31,247 nucleotides of DNA, taken from a virus. A program made the position numbers and the translations under genes. Of the stretch, positions 23,662-30,931 are shown piece by piece. The notes under the pieces were generated by a model. It saw only the letters and a list, made by a program, of their open reading frames with translations. It ran no database searches and was not told where the DNA came from. The first letter of the stretch is position 1; each line of letters starts with the position of its first letter. The stretch lies in the IMG/VR virus record IMGVR_UViG_3300008517_000732, positions 1 through 31,247 of that record. The stretch is one strand, 5' to 3'.

Positions 23662-25611
23662 TCAGAATAAATATTTTTTAGCGTATCTCTCGTTAGCCCT
23701 GCGTTTTTCATAAAAAGCATCATAACGATGTTTGAATGAATTTACCGGAACTTTGCGGCTATTTTTATAATCTCCTTTAGTCTGGTCTTTTGTCCCCAAA
23801 ATACATAAGCCAGTCGCAATTACTCTATCTCCGTGTCTTTTTCTTGCACCAGAACTCATATCAGCCGTAGCAGATGTAATTATTTCAGAACCCTCAGAAA
23901 AAACATAATCACATAATTCTTTGTAAAGTTCTTCGCTGTGTATTCTAATAGAAATATATTTTCGTTCTTTTTTTAATCCTTCACACAGTGCTATGTTTAA
24001 TTCACTTAGAAGAATTTCCTTATCATCTCCTCTTGAGTGCCAACCTGGTCTATCTGACTTTTTGCGGGTAGTTGAATCTTCTCTATGCTGCATATAAATA
24101 TGGTGATATTCATGCCATAATATTCTATTGTTAAAACTTTGCCCATAACCACCATTAACTTCCCAAATTAAATATGGTTTATCAACACCACCAATCCATT
24201 CAGCTAAAGCTACTACAGTATCAGCAAAAAGCTTAACTTCTGTATTTGCATCAGCCCAAATACCAACAAGTTCTTCGGTATTAACATCATATATAGCAGC
24301 AACAGAATTGGAACTACCTACGCCCTGGCTTATATCACAGCCTATAATATAATTATGAGCTTGGTTTGGTCTAAAAGATTCAGTTAATTCTCCCCACCAT
24401 TTCAAGTGTTTCTTACCAGAATAGGGGTCAAACTCTGCATAATCTATAACCCCATCTTCGTCCATATCAAAAGTCAATTCCCCTTTATAATCTGGGTATT
24501 TAATATCCCGTTCTTTTATTCTTAGCAAAACTGTTTCATCAAATACTAAATCCGATGCCCCATAAGCATTGCCCCAAACATTACACATAAAATCCCGTTT
24601 ATCTCTATGCTTTTCTTCGTAATCATGCCAGGGACTTCTTAGCGGTTTTGGTAAATTAACACATCCGTCTGCAACAAACCAATTTCTATATTCTTCGGGA
24701 ATACTTTCTAAATTAAAATCTTCTTTATCCTCAAAGAACTTATCTTTTTCAATATAGTAATCTTTATCTAACAGTTTAATTTTTCCAGCTTCAGGCGAAG
24801 TATAAAATCCTTTATTCTTCTCTGGATTTTCCCACCACATCAAAGTCTCAACATGTGTTGTCTCTTTTTGCAAACATTGATTAAATGTGTGGTTTGGCCC
24901 TAACCAGTGTGTACTTCCATATATAACACATTTAGCTACATCGTGGATAGAACCTTCGATAGAATCAGCAATGGCTTTTCTTACCCGACCAAATTCATCA
25001 AAAAATACTCCTGTTCCACGCCCACCAGCACTGAAGTTTTCATTAGTAGTATCACCTTCAATTACGGAATTAGTAGGAACAAATTTTAACATCCTTTCTT
25101 TGCGTTCAATCGTTTTTTTAACTTGAGATAAACCAAACCAAGATGGTAAATTTTCTATCACATTATCGAGCTTTGCAAATAAAGTATAATTTTTTCCTAA
25201 ATCATCTACTAAATCTGCATTTCTTGAACCTACAACAAAATTACAAAGTTCATATAAAATACACCAAGCAGCAAAAGTTTTACATACTATCTCCGTAGCT
25301 CCTTCTTCTCGACTCTTTTCTATACCAAAATCCCTCTGTTCATGAATTGCTTTATCAAGCTCTGTGATTACTTTAATCTGTTTTGGTCTTGGAATAAATA
25401 GATGATTAATCCTATCAAAAGGATTTAACGTCATAAAAGTTGTAGCAAACATTATAGGAACATAACGTCTACACAACTCTAAATATATTTTTTGTAGTTC
25501 CGGTTCTTTAGCAAGCAAAGAATGAAGCTTAATCCGAAAATCTAAATTCTCCTTCTCATTTTTAGGAATTATATTATAAAAAGCTTTTGGATTATCTATG
25601 TCTAATTTCAT
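23662..25611 (-). CDS. Terminase large subunit
   Basis: A 649-residue protein. The ATPase half has a variant P-loop (EKSREEGATE, about 98-107), a Walker B GVFFDEF (201-207) and motif III YGST (231-234). The nuclease half has D426 in IIGCDISQG, E484 in LIWEVNGG and D595 in RHGDRV, the three acidic metal ligands of the RNase H-like fold. The usual P-loop lysine after Gly is Ala here, a change seen in some phage terminases with arginine or lysine just upstream. The start overlaps the small subunit stop (ATGA). It cuts and pumps phage DNA into the prohead. Confidence 0.93.
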   Translation of the reverse strand: MKLDIDNPKAFYNIIPKNEKENLDFRIKLHSLLAKEPELQKIYLELCRRYVPIMFATTFMTLNPFDRINHLFIPRPKQIKVITELDKAIHEQRDFGIEKSREEGATEIVCKTFAAWCILYELCNFVVGSRNADLVDDLGKNYTLFAKLDNVIENLPSWFGLSQVKKTIERKERMLKFVPTNSVIEGDTTNENFSAGGRGTGVFFDEFGRVRKAIADSIEGSIHDVAKCVIYGSTHWLGPNHTFNQCLQKETTHVETLMWWENPEKNKGFYTSPEAGKIKLLDKDYYIEKDKFFEDKEDFNLESIPEEYRNWFVADGCVNLPKPLRSPWHDYEEKHRDKRDFMCNVWGNAYGASDLVFDETVLLRIKERDIKYPDYKGELTFDMDEDGVIDYAEFDPYSGKKHLKWWGELTESFRPNQAHNYIIGCDISQGVGSSNSVAAIYDVNTEELVGIWADANTEVKLFADTVVALAEWIGGVDKPYLIWEVNGGYGQSFNNRILWHEYHHIYMQHREDSTTRKKSDRPGWHSRGDDKEILLSELNIALCEGLKKERKYISIRIHSEELYKELCDYVFSEGSEIITSATADMSSGARKRHGDRVIATGLCILGTKDQTKGDYKNSRKVPVNSFKHRYDAFYEKRRANERYAKKYLF

Positions 25612-26138
25612 TCTTTTGATTCAGAATCTACAAATTTTGTATCTTGTACTACATCAGCTAACTTACCAACAAATGCAAGTATTTCCGACCGAATATCCCC
25701 ATTCAAAGGGGATTGATTCTTATTCAATTCGTTAGCTTTTTTGAAAAATTCAGGTAATCGGTTTATCATAAAGAATTTTAATAAACTTGTTTCAGCAGGA
25801 ATATGACGAGGAGTAGTCTTCTTTTCTACTGGAATCCATTTATTGTCTTTATATTCATATTTAATTTCTTCAGAAACAATATCGTAACCTACAGCCCTTT
25901 GAAAAGCTTTCATTACCAAATGAGTATCGGCGGCATTTTTTCCAGCTTCCCAAGCTCTGTCAATATCTGAATAATTTTTTCTTAATCTTTCAAACCAACC
26001 TTTAGGGTCTTTTCCAGCAAAACCAAGCATTACACCAATATCAGCTTGAGATTTTCCATTGGCCGTTAAGTCCGTTATAACTGGTAAAAGCATTAATTCA
26101 AATTTATCGGGTTTGATTGTTTTAGTTTTTTTCTTCAT
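25608..26138 (-). CDS. Terminase small subunit
   Basis: A 176-residue protein from the ATG at 26138; a TTG six bases earlier is in frame. The N-terminal half has an HTH (ITDLTANGKSQADIGVMLGF) and KGWFERLRKNYSDIDRAWEAG. The segment KAFQRAVGYDIVSEEI and the later PRHIPAETSLLKFFMINRLP are typical of TerS proteins that recognise the packaging site. It is the first gene of the late operon. No clear Shine-Dalgarno is seen; the upstream leader is strongly structured, which may control its translation. Confidence 0.88.
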   Translation of the reverse strand: MKKKTKTIKPDKFELMLLPVITDLTANGKSQADIGVMLGFAGKDPKGWFERLRKNYSDIDRAWEAGKNAADTHLVMKAFQRAVGYDIVSEEIKYEYKDNKWIPVEKKTTPRHIPAETSLLKFFMINRLPEFFKKANELNKNQSPLNGDIRSEILAFVGKLADVVQDTKFVDSESKE

Positions 26139-26157
26139 CTTCAACTAATAGGAAATT

Positions 26158-26212
26158 GGTAGGATGTAGGGCAGTTCGTAAAAGACGCAACCAGCATTCA
26201 CAACATCCTACC
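26158..26212 (-). promoter_or_regulatory. Nested inverted repeat in the late leader
   Basis: GGTAGGATGT (26158-26167) and ACATCCTACC (26203-26212) form a perfect 10-bp inverted repeat. Inside lies a smaller stem: GTTCGT (26174-26179) with ACG and AAC (26185-26187 and 26189-26191), one base bulged. It is about 20 bases before the terminase small subunit. It may be an RNA control element or a packaging site for the terminase. Confidence 0.6.
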
Positions 26213-26242
26213 TTCCCAAAATTCGGAGTTTGTTAAATACAT
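26198..26242 (-). CDS. Possible 14-residue leader peptide
   Basis: ATG (26240-26242) lies seven bases after AGGAG, and the frame MYLTNSEFWEGRML ends at TGA (26198-26200) within the next hairpin arm. GGAGTTT (26225-26231) and AAACTCC (26246-26252) are inverted repeats, so the ribosome site can be hidden in a stem with the start in the loop. Translation of such a leader could alter the fold ahead of the terminase gene. No direct sign of function beyond this layout. Confidence 0.4.
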   Translation of the reverse strand: MYLTNSEFWEGRML

Positions 26243-26252
26243 AAGAAACTCC
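26225..26252 (-). promoter_or_regulatory. Stem-loop covering the leader-peptide ribosome site
   Basis: A 7-bp inverted repeat, GGAGTTT and AAACTCC, with a 14-base loop that holds the ATG of the 14-residue frame. On the minus-strand RNA the GGAG of the ribosome site is in the stem. It is likely to reduce or time translation of the leader. Confidence 0.5.
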
Positions 26253-26262
26253 TATATAAAAT

Positions 26263-26268
26263 ATTATA
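26263..26268 (-). promoter_or_regulatory. Probable late promoter -10 box
   Basis: The minus strand reads GTTATAAT with TATAAT at 26268-26263. There is no good -35 at 16-18 bases (the nearest TTGAGT is 22 bases away). A promoter lacking a -35 box would need an activator, and tandem operator-like repeats lie about 50-90 bases upstream. The RNA would start near 26256 and read through all late genes. Confidence 0.45.
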
Positions 26269-26313
26269 ACTATTTAGTGAGTTGTAATTTACTCAATTTA
26301 TCTTTTCCTTGGT

Positions 26314-26354
26314 GTAACATACATCTTGTTACTACGTAACATGAGTCTTGTTAC
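26314..26354. promoter_or_regulatory. Tandem 19-bp operator-like repeats
   Basis: Two copies, GTAACATACATCTTGTTAC (26314-26332) and GTAACATGAGTCTTGTTAC (26336-26354). Each is itself an inverted repeat (GTAACA/TGTTAC) and the copies are 22 bases apart, about two helical turns, so dimers would bind on the same face. They lie between the divergent promoters, upstream of the -35-less late promoter. The likely ligand is a phage activator or repressor, possibly the HTH protein at 26688. Confidence 0.75.
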
Positions 26355-26360
26355 GAGGTT

Positions 26361-26392
26361 GTAGAGAAACACTATTTTTATTATTTCTCTAC
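26361..26392. repeat. 9-bp inverted repeat hairpin
   Basis: GTAGAGAAA (26361-26369) and TTTCTCTAC (26384-26392) pair perfectly across an AT-rich 14-base loop. No T tract follows on either strand, so it is not a typical terminator. It lies just beside the tandem operators and may be another protein site. Confidence 0.55.
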
Positions 26393-26453
26393 GGGATTCC
26401 GCTCACTACGTTCGCTACATCCTTCCTAGTCCCCGCAAAGATACACCAAAAAG

Positions 26454-26550
26454 GTAAAGGTTTTCAAATAAAAATCTTGAAATTTTTGAAAAATTATTAA
26501 AATTTTTTTATTTTAGAGTAAAATTGTAAAAAATATGTAAAAACCTTTAC
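26454..26550. other. AT-rich tract framed by an inverted repeat; possible origin
   Basis: GTAAAGGTTTT (26454-26464) and AAAACCTTTAC (26540-26550) are perfect 11-bp inverted repeats. The 75 bases between them are almost entirely A and T, with A and T runs. This is the most easily melted DNA in the window, located between divergent operons and near the polymerase gene. Phage origins commonly look like this, but no initiator gene is recognised here. Confidence 0.45.
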
Positions 26551-26613
26551 TATATCGTATTAGTTTTGCGAGGTATAATAATGATAAATTTTGGAATAAT
26601 TTTAATATTTTAT

Positions 26614-26641
26614 TTGCATTCTATTAAAAATGAGTTATACT
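26614..26641 (+). promoter_or_regulatory. Sigma70-type promoter for the early operon
   Basis: TTGCAT (26614-26619), a 16-base spacer and TATACT (26636-26641). The same boxes with the same spacer occur at 30532-30559, and a related set at 30895-30923, which supports a genuine promoter class. RNA would start near 26648, about 40 bases before the HTH gene. Confidence 0.8.
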
Positions 26642-26687
26642 TTAGATAGTGATGTTAAAAACTAAAATGTTTATGAAAGGGCAGACA

Positions 26688-27044
26688 ATGAAACTTCCAA
26701 AAGGTTTGACAAGGCGGCAAATGGATTTATTGATTAAAATTACTCCAGGGCCAATAGGAGAAGGCAAAACAATCATAGATGCCGCTAAAGAATTAGAAAT
26801 AACGAAACAAGCTGCCCACGAACGGCTTAGAAATTTCAAGAAAAATTTTCCTAATGAATATCAAACTTGGTGGGATTTAAGAGAATTATCAAGAAAACAA
26901 CGAGAAGGATTAAAAAATATAAAATATGTAGGTGATTTTCCTGAAAGCGGCGAAGATGTGTTGTTGGCTCTTGAGGAAGAAAGTTATTCGCACCATCCTT
27001 CACAGTGGGCAAAAGATTTTGGATTGATTAGGGAGATTTTTTGA
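26688..27044 (+). CDS. HTH DNA-binding protein, likely transcription regulator
   Basis: A 118-residue protein. The ATG at 26688 lies six bases after AAAGGG and is preferred to in-frame upstream starts near the transcription start. Residues about 5-45 are a helix-turn-helix unit (LTRRQMDLLIKITPGP, then TIIDAAKELEITKQAAHERL), similar in spacing to sigma region 4 or ArsR-like recognition helices. The C-terminal half is acidic. As the first early gene next to the tandem operators it is the best candidate for control of the divergent promoters. Target and sign of control are inferred. Confidence 0.65.
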   Translation: MKLPKGLTRRQMDLLIKITPGPIGEGKTIIDAAKELEITKQAAHERLRNFKKNFPNEYQTWWDLRELSRKQREGLKNIKYVGDFPESGEDVLLALEEESYSHHPSQWAKDFGLIREIF

Positions 27045-27208
27045 TGAAAAAATATATATACTATTGTAAATTCTGTGGGTTTGAACTTTGCAAAGAAGAT
27101 TGTTCATGTCCCAATTGTGGCAGAGAAACTACGTTTGCGTGGAAATCCCCACCCGAATACGAGTCTATTGAAGATGAATGGGTCGATTTGACAGAGGAAG
27201 AATTATGA
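27044..27208 (+). CDS. Small zinc-ribbon protein
   Basis: A 54-residue protein whose ATG overlaps the previous TGA (TGATG). It has YCKFCGFELC followed by CSCPNCGRE, a compact double-knuckle zinc ribbon, then an acidic C-terminus (SIEDEWVDLTEEEL). Proteins of this shape often bind nucleic acid or a partner protein. It is in the early replication operon. Function unknown. Confidence 0.65.
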   Translation: MKKYIYYCKFCGFELCKEDCSCPNCGRETTFAWKSPPEYESIEDEWVDLTEEEL

Positions 27209-27345
27209 ACGGAATAAAAAATTACTGGTTACATGAAGCTAATAGGCTTTTAGAGTTAGCTTTGATAGCTGCTCAAGGTAAATCAAGAGAATATATAAAT
27301 AAGGCAATTGAAGCCCTTGAAAAATATGAGGATGAACAGAAATGA
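27205..27345 (+). CDS. Small helical protein
   Basis: A 46-residue frame, ATGA-coupled both to the gene before and to the DNA polymerase after it. The sequence is mostly amphipathic helix (YWLHEANRLLELALIAAQ, INKAIEALEKYEDEQ). No known family. The double coupling argues that it is translated. Confidence 0.55.
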   Translation: MNGIKNYWLHEANRLLELALIAAQGKSREYINKAIEALEKYEDEQK

Positions 27346-29138
27346 TAAGAACTCTTGAACAATATCAAATCTTTGCTGAATCTTTCAACTGGAATATTTT
27401 CAGCTTCGATACCGAAACAGACGATTTAGACTATTTCAAGCTAAATATTGAGGGCATTTCTCTCTATGATGGTAAACACGCTTGTTATATAGATTTATGG
27501 GAGAATCCAGAAAAAGAAGATATCCTCTCGGAATTATGGTTGCAGTTCTCTTCGGCTGGAATCTTAATAGGTCACAATCTTGTATTCGATTTGGAAGTCT
27601 TAATTAAGGTATGGGGTAAATGGAATATATATTATATTATGAATAGAGTTAAACTCATAGATACCTACTTAGCTGCTTATCTAATAGATGAACGAGAGAC
27701 ATGTGCATTAAAGGGCACAGGAGGCTGCTGTGAGCGTTTTCTTAATCGAGAGGCTCTTACATACCAAGATGCCAAAAAGTATGCCAGAAACAGCCCACAG
27801 TTCGCTAAATACGCAACTGATGATGCGGTTAATACATGGGATTTATGGAAGGCAGAAAATCCTCTCTTGAAAGAACAAGGACTTGAAAAGGTTTTTGATA
27901 TTGAGTGTAAATTCATTCCAGCCCACATAGAATTAGAGCTTAGTGGGATTTTATTAGACCAGGAGCTTCTTAAACGCCTCGAAACAGATTTAGACCTTAT
28001 GAAGTGCGAATTGGAAGAACAAATAGTTAATTGTTTAGGAGATAGTCCGCTAAAACAAAAATATATGTTTGGAACGCCTGTAGAAGCTCTTAAACTCAAT
28101 TCACCAAAGGCTTTACCTAAATTAGTTAAAAATTGTTTTGGAATAGAACTTAAAAGTGCAAATAAAGAAGCTATTAAAGAACACATAGGAGAACATCCAT
28201 TTTTTGAATTGTATCTTAAATATAAAGCGGTTGCTAAGTTATTATCTACATATATAACTCCTTATTTGGGTTTGATTAAACCAGATAAAAGAATACATTG
28301 TGAATATCATATTATCCGTTCTGGAAGGATTATTGCTTCGCATCCTAATCTCGATAATCAAGCTAAAGAGAATGAGTTAGTTCCAGAAGTAAATATACGT
28401 AAACTATTTATAGTTCCAAAAGGAAAGAAGTTTCTCAAGTTGGATGTAAGTGGACAAGAATTGCGTATTGCAGCAAATAATGCTAACGAAGAAACCATGA
28501 TACGGGCGTTTAATCAAGACTTTGATGTACACATGTTTGTTACTAACAGACGTATGAATTTAGGTATTCCAGAAGATAACTTATGTGAGAACCATCCAGA
28601 ATATAAAGAAATAAAGGAAAGATACTTAGCAGAGCGTACTAAGTTCAAATCAGTCAATTTCGGCACGATATATGGAAAAACGGCGGGCACATTCGCACGA
28701 GAATGGAAAGTACCATTCTGGGAAGCTAAAAAGTATCTAGATGGGTTCTTTCAACTGTTTCCTAAGATTAAAGACTCGATAAATAGAAATAAAGCTTTTC
28801 TTAATAAGCATTTATATAGCGTAACTTATCTTGGTCGTAGAAGACGATACAATAAACCTCTCAAAAAGAAAGATTATCGTTCTTCTTATAATCACACTTG
28901 CCAGGGAGGCGGTGCTGATATGATGAAAAAAGCCGTAGGAGAAGTCTGGAGATACCTACAAACCCTTGATTTTGAAGCAAGAATCGTACTCTGGGTACAT
29001 GATGAAATAATCATAGAAGCTCCTGAAGATAAGATAGAATCCTTAATTCAGCCTGTAACGAATATAATAAATAATACGTTAAAGTTAAAGGTTAAATTCA
29101 AAACAAATTATAAAATATGTACTTCTTATGGCGATTAA
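27342..29138 (+). CDS. Family A DNA polymerase with 3'-5' exonuclease domain
   Basis: A 598-residue replicative polymerase. The exonuclease has DTET (23-26), GHNLVFDLE (from 77) and YATDDAVNTW (157-166), all metal-binding acids present. Polymerase motif A is DVSGQELR (368-375), motif B RTKFKSVNFGTIYG (432-445) and motif C HDE (553-555). No 5' nuclease domain is fused, as in many phage enzymes. Motif A differs from the usual DYSQIELR, with Gly-Gln in place of Gln-Ile, though the catalytic Asp, Glu and Arg remain. The residue equivalent to E. coli 762 is Phe, like the E. coli enzyme. Starts by ATGA coupling. Confidence 0.95.
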   Translation: MIRTLEQYQIFAESFNWNIFSFDTETDDLDYFKLNIEGISLYDGKHACYIDLWENPEKEDILSELWLQFSSAGILIGHNLVFDLEVLIKVWGKWNIYYIMNRVKLIDTYLAAYLIDERETCALKGTGGCCERFLNREALTYQDAKKYARNSPQFAKYATDDAVNTWDLWKAENPLLKEQGLEKVFDIECKFIPAHIELELSGILLDQELLKRLETDLDLMKCELEEQIVNCLGDSPLKQKYMFGTPVEALKLNSPKALPKLVKNCFGIELKSANKEAIKEHIGEHPFFELYLKYKAVAKLLSTYITPYLGLIKPDKRIHCEYHIIRSGRIIASHPNLDNQAKENELVPEVNIRKLFIVPKGKKFLKLDVSGQELRIAANNANEETMIRAFNQDFDVHMFVTNRRMNLGIPEDNLCENHPEYKEIKERYLAERTKFKSVNFGTIYGKTAGTFAREWKVPFWEAKKYLDGFFQLFPKIKDSINRNKAFLNKHLYSVTYLGRRRRYNKPLKKKDYRSSYNHTCQGGGADMMKKAVGEVWRYLQTLDFEARIVLWVHDEIIIEAPEDKIESLIQPVTNIINNTLKLKVKFKTNYKICTSYGD

Positions 29139-29739
29139 AAAATTAAGAGAATCAGATTTAGCTAAGCCCGTAGCCGGATGGCTTCGTTCTAAAGGGTATA
29201 TCGTTTACTCAGAAATTCCGTTTTGGAGCAGATGTATAGATATGGTCGGTATTAATGATAAAGATGTTTGTATAGTAGAGTTAAAATTAAGGTATTCAAA
29301 AAAGGGATTCCGACAAGCATATATTTGTCAAATAGCAACAGATAATGTTTATTTGGCTGTGGGAAAGAAACCAAGTAAGAAATCTATTGATTTTTGTGGT
29401 AACTATGGCATAGGATTACTTGTTATAACTGATAAAGTAGAAACTATTTTAGAACCTAAAAAACGAATTGAAGTCTATTATTCTGCTAAAAATCATTTGA
29501 TGGAAAACTGCCTAATAGCACCGCCAAACGATGATGCTGGAAAACCTTGTATGTCGGGGAACGGCCCTGCACAAGCCGTTGGTTCATTTGTAGTAGATTA
29601 TATAAAACAACATCCTAAAGCCGGTTGGAAAGAAGTATATGAAAATATACCAAATCATTATAGTAGCCATAAATCTATGGCTTGTGCCATGAGTGGGTAT
29701 TTGAAGATGCCTTTATATAAAATTAAACAAAATATGTAA
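29128..29739 (+). CDS. PD-(D/E)XK nuclease-like protein
   Basis: A 203-residue protein overlapping the end of the polymerase gene by 11 bases. The first 100 residues have the core of the restriction-enzyme-like fold: E29 in SEIPFW, D38 in CIDMVG, and E51-x-K53 in VELKL, followed by a Gln (Q68) helix. The C-terminal half (GSFVVDYIKQHPKAGWKEVYE) is a helical extension of unknown role. It could process DNA ends, resolve branches or act in repair during replication. The fold is well supported, the specific job is not. Confidence 0.75.
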   Translation: MAIKKLRESDLAKPVAGWLRSKGYIVYSEIPFWSRCIDMVGINDKDVCIVELKLRYSKKGFRQAYICQIATDNVYLAVGKKPSKKSIDFCGNYGIGLLVITDKVETILEPKKRIEVYYSAKNHLMENCLIAPPNDDAGKPCMSGNGPAQAVGSFVVDYIKQHPKAGWKEVYENIPNHYSSHKSMACAMSGYLKMPLYKIKQNM

Positions 29740-29745
29740 TAGCTC

Positions 29746-29883
29746 ATGAAACGATTCAAAAAGACCAGAGATTTGATTAAAAAGGCTGTAAAGCGTACTT
29801 TACACCGTTCTGAGGCAAGTAAAGCTTATTGGGATGGGTTACTGTCCAGAAATCCTAAACCAACAGATATTTCACAATCTTAG
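29746..29883 (+). CDS. Small basic protein
   Basis: A 45-residue, strongly basic product (MKRFKKTRDLIKKAVKRTLH) ending at TAG. It starts shortly after the nuclease gene, without a clear ribosome site. It may be a DNA-binding microprotein or only an open frame. It is the last frame before the long noncoding stretch. Confidence 0.4.
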   Translation: MKRFKKTRDLIKKAVKRTLHRSEASKAYWDGLLSRNPKPTDISQS

Positions 29884-30531
29884 TTTTCAGGCTGAAAATA
29901 AGGGTTACACCTCAAACTACCCTTTTATATAGGAGTGTGTGTAGATGTAACAGAATTGTGAAGGATTAGTTTGGAAAACCAAAAATCTAATATAAATTTC
30001 GTAGTATATCAACCTCCCCTACGGCTTTTATTCAGTTTACCCCTACCTACTCCCTCAGGGCCGTTTTAACGCTGTATAATAGACAAAGTATAGAATTATG
30101 TATAATAGGTCATATTATCAGAGTTCGTCCATTACAGGGGCTGTGAGGGGCTGTAATAATAGTCTTGTAGGCCGTCTGTGTGTGACCGTGAGTATGTAGA
30201 TATAACAGACATCGACTGGGCTATCAGCATAAGTTTGTTATATGGTTACTTAACTTAATCTATTGTTTAGCTGGCTGAAATCCAGGCTGATAATAGGTAT
30301 AGTATAAGAGTATAGATAAGAGTTGTTCTTTGTATTGGTTAGAGTATTAAACAGGGTGTTTGTTTGGGGTGTTTGATATTAAACACTACAATTCCTTATT
30401 AACATTGCATTCACATAGAAAGACACACATACTCACTGATAGACTTATATATATAGTTATTGTAGGGTTTACTCTAATATGAGGGATTATTGATATTTTC
30501 AGCCGGGCTAAAAGAATATTTTATTTTTTAC
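29884..30531. other. Noncoding stretch with repeats, possible control or replication region
   Basis: No gene of useful length on either strand in about 650 bases. TTTTCAG-G-CTGAAAA (29884-29898) is a near-perfect palindrome directly after the last stop. CAGGCTGAAAATA near 29888 recurs as CAGGCTGATAATA (30283-30295), with a partial copy GGCTGAAA at 30273, and an inverted copy TATTTTCAGCC ends the region (30494-30504). GGGGCTGT occurs twice at about 30138-30154, TATAATAG twice near 30075 and 30101, and GTGTTT-GATATT-AAACAC near 30368. Such short repeats suit protein binding, an origin or a small RNA. None is proved. Confidence 0.4.
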
Positions 30532-30567
30532 TTGCATTATCAATTTATTGTGTTATACTTTAAGTAT
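30532..30567 (+). promoter_or_regulatory. Promoter with palindromic operator, copy 1
   Basis: TTGCAT (30532-30537), 16 bases, TATACT (30554-30559). The palindrome ATACTTTAAGTAT (30555-30567) covers the -10 box and start point, as a repressor operator would. ATG at 30566 is exactly where RNA should start. An almost identical cassette lies at 30895-30931. Confidence 0.75.
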
Positions 30568-30616
30568 GGACAAGACAAAAACATATCGGAAATGCAGGTT
30601 GTGCGGTTATGAATGA
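30566..30616 (+). CDS. Possible leaderless 16-residue zinc-knuckle peptide
   Basis: The frame MDKTKTYRKCRLCGYE starts at the predicted transcription start and ends with TGA at 30614-30616. A CxxC pair could share a metal ion. The next tiny frame (30609-30647, 12 residues) and the gene at 30644 are each ATGA-coupled in turn. The layout suggests a translated leader, but the peptide is short enough to be chance. Confidence 0.3.
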   Translation: MDKTKTYRKCRLCGYE

Positions 30617-30643
30617 GAATAAAGTTATTAAGTATAAGGGGAT

Positions 30644-30898
30644 ATGAAGATGAAAATGCCTAAAGAGTTATTTGACGCACTTTGCGACACCATTGATAGA
30701 GAAGTTTTTGAAAAACACGGCCTAAAGACACTTATAGATTATCGAAAAAATGTCCCCTATGTCAAAGACCAGTTTGTAGCGTTTTGTTGGGCGGTGTTTC
30801 ACCGTTCCAGTTTCGACGTTAAAAAGTTATATGACGCTGGTTTATACGATAGCCATATTGAAACGGCGTTGAAGCGTATTTTATCAGATTTTACTTGA
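30644..30898 (+). CDS. Small early protein
   Basis: An 84-residue protein. ATGs lie at 30644, 30650 and 30656 in one frame; the first is ATGA-coupled to a tiny upstream frame, while AAGGGG at 30636-30641 best fits the second. The protein is helical with a few cysteines (ELFDALCDTIDREVFEKHG, FVAFCWAVFHRSSFDVKK). No known family. The stop overlaps the -35 box of the next promoter, showing how tightly the region is packed. Confidence 0.65.
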   Translation: MKMKMPKELFDALCDTIDREVFEKHGLKTLIDYRKNVPYVKDQFVAFCWAVFHRSSFDVKKLYDAGLYDSHIETALKRILSDFT

Positions 30899-30931
30899 CT
30901 TGGGTATTAGGATAGGTTATACTTTAAGTAT
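30895..30931 (+). promoter_or_regulatory. Promoter with palindromic operator, copy 2
   Basis: TTGACT (30895-30900), 17 bases, TATACT (30918-30923), with the same palindrome ATACTTTAAGTAT (30919-30931) and an ATG at 30930 in the same position as in copy 1. The shared sequence GGTTATACTTTAAGTATG suggests control by one regulator. Confidence 0.75.

Noticed and set aside
23662-25611. Intein or intron in the terminase gene
   Set aside because: The order and spacing of ATPase and nuclease motifs are continuous, with no splice or intein motifs.
26314-26392. CRISPR-like repeat array
   Set aside because: Only two 19-bp copies with a 3-bp gap and no spacers; they fit operators, not a CRISPR.
26688-27044. 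HTH protein as a second terminase small subunit
   Set aside because: It is transcribed away from the packaging genes and lacks the C-terminal TerS pattern, which the 25608-26138 product has.
27677-28186. 169-codon minus-strand frame inside the DNA polymerase gene
   Set aside because: The opposite strand codes for intact polymerase motifs, and the antisense product looks compositionally random.
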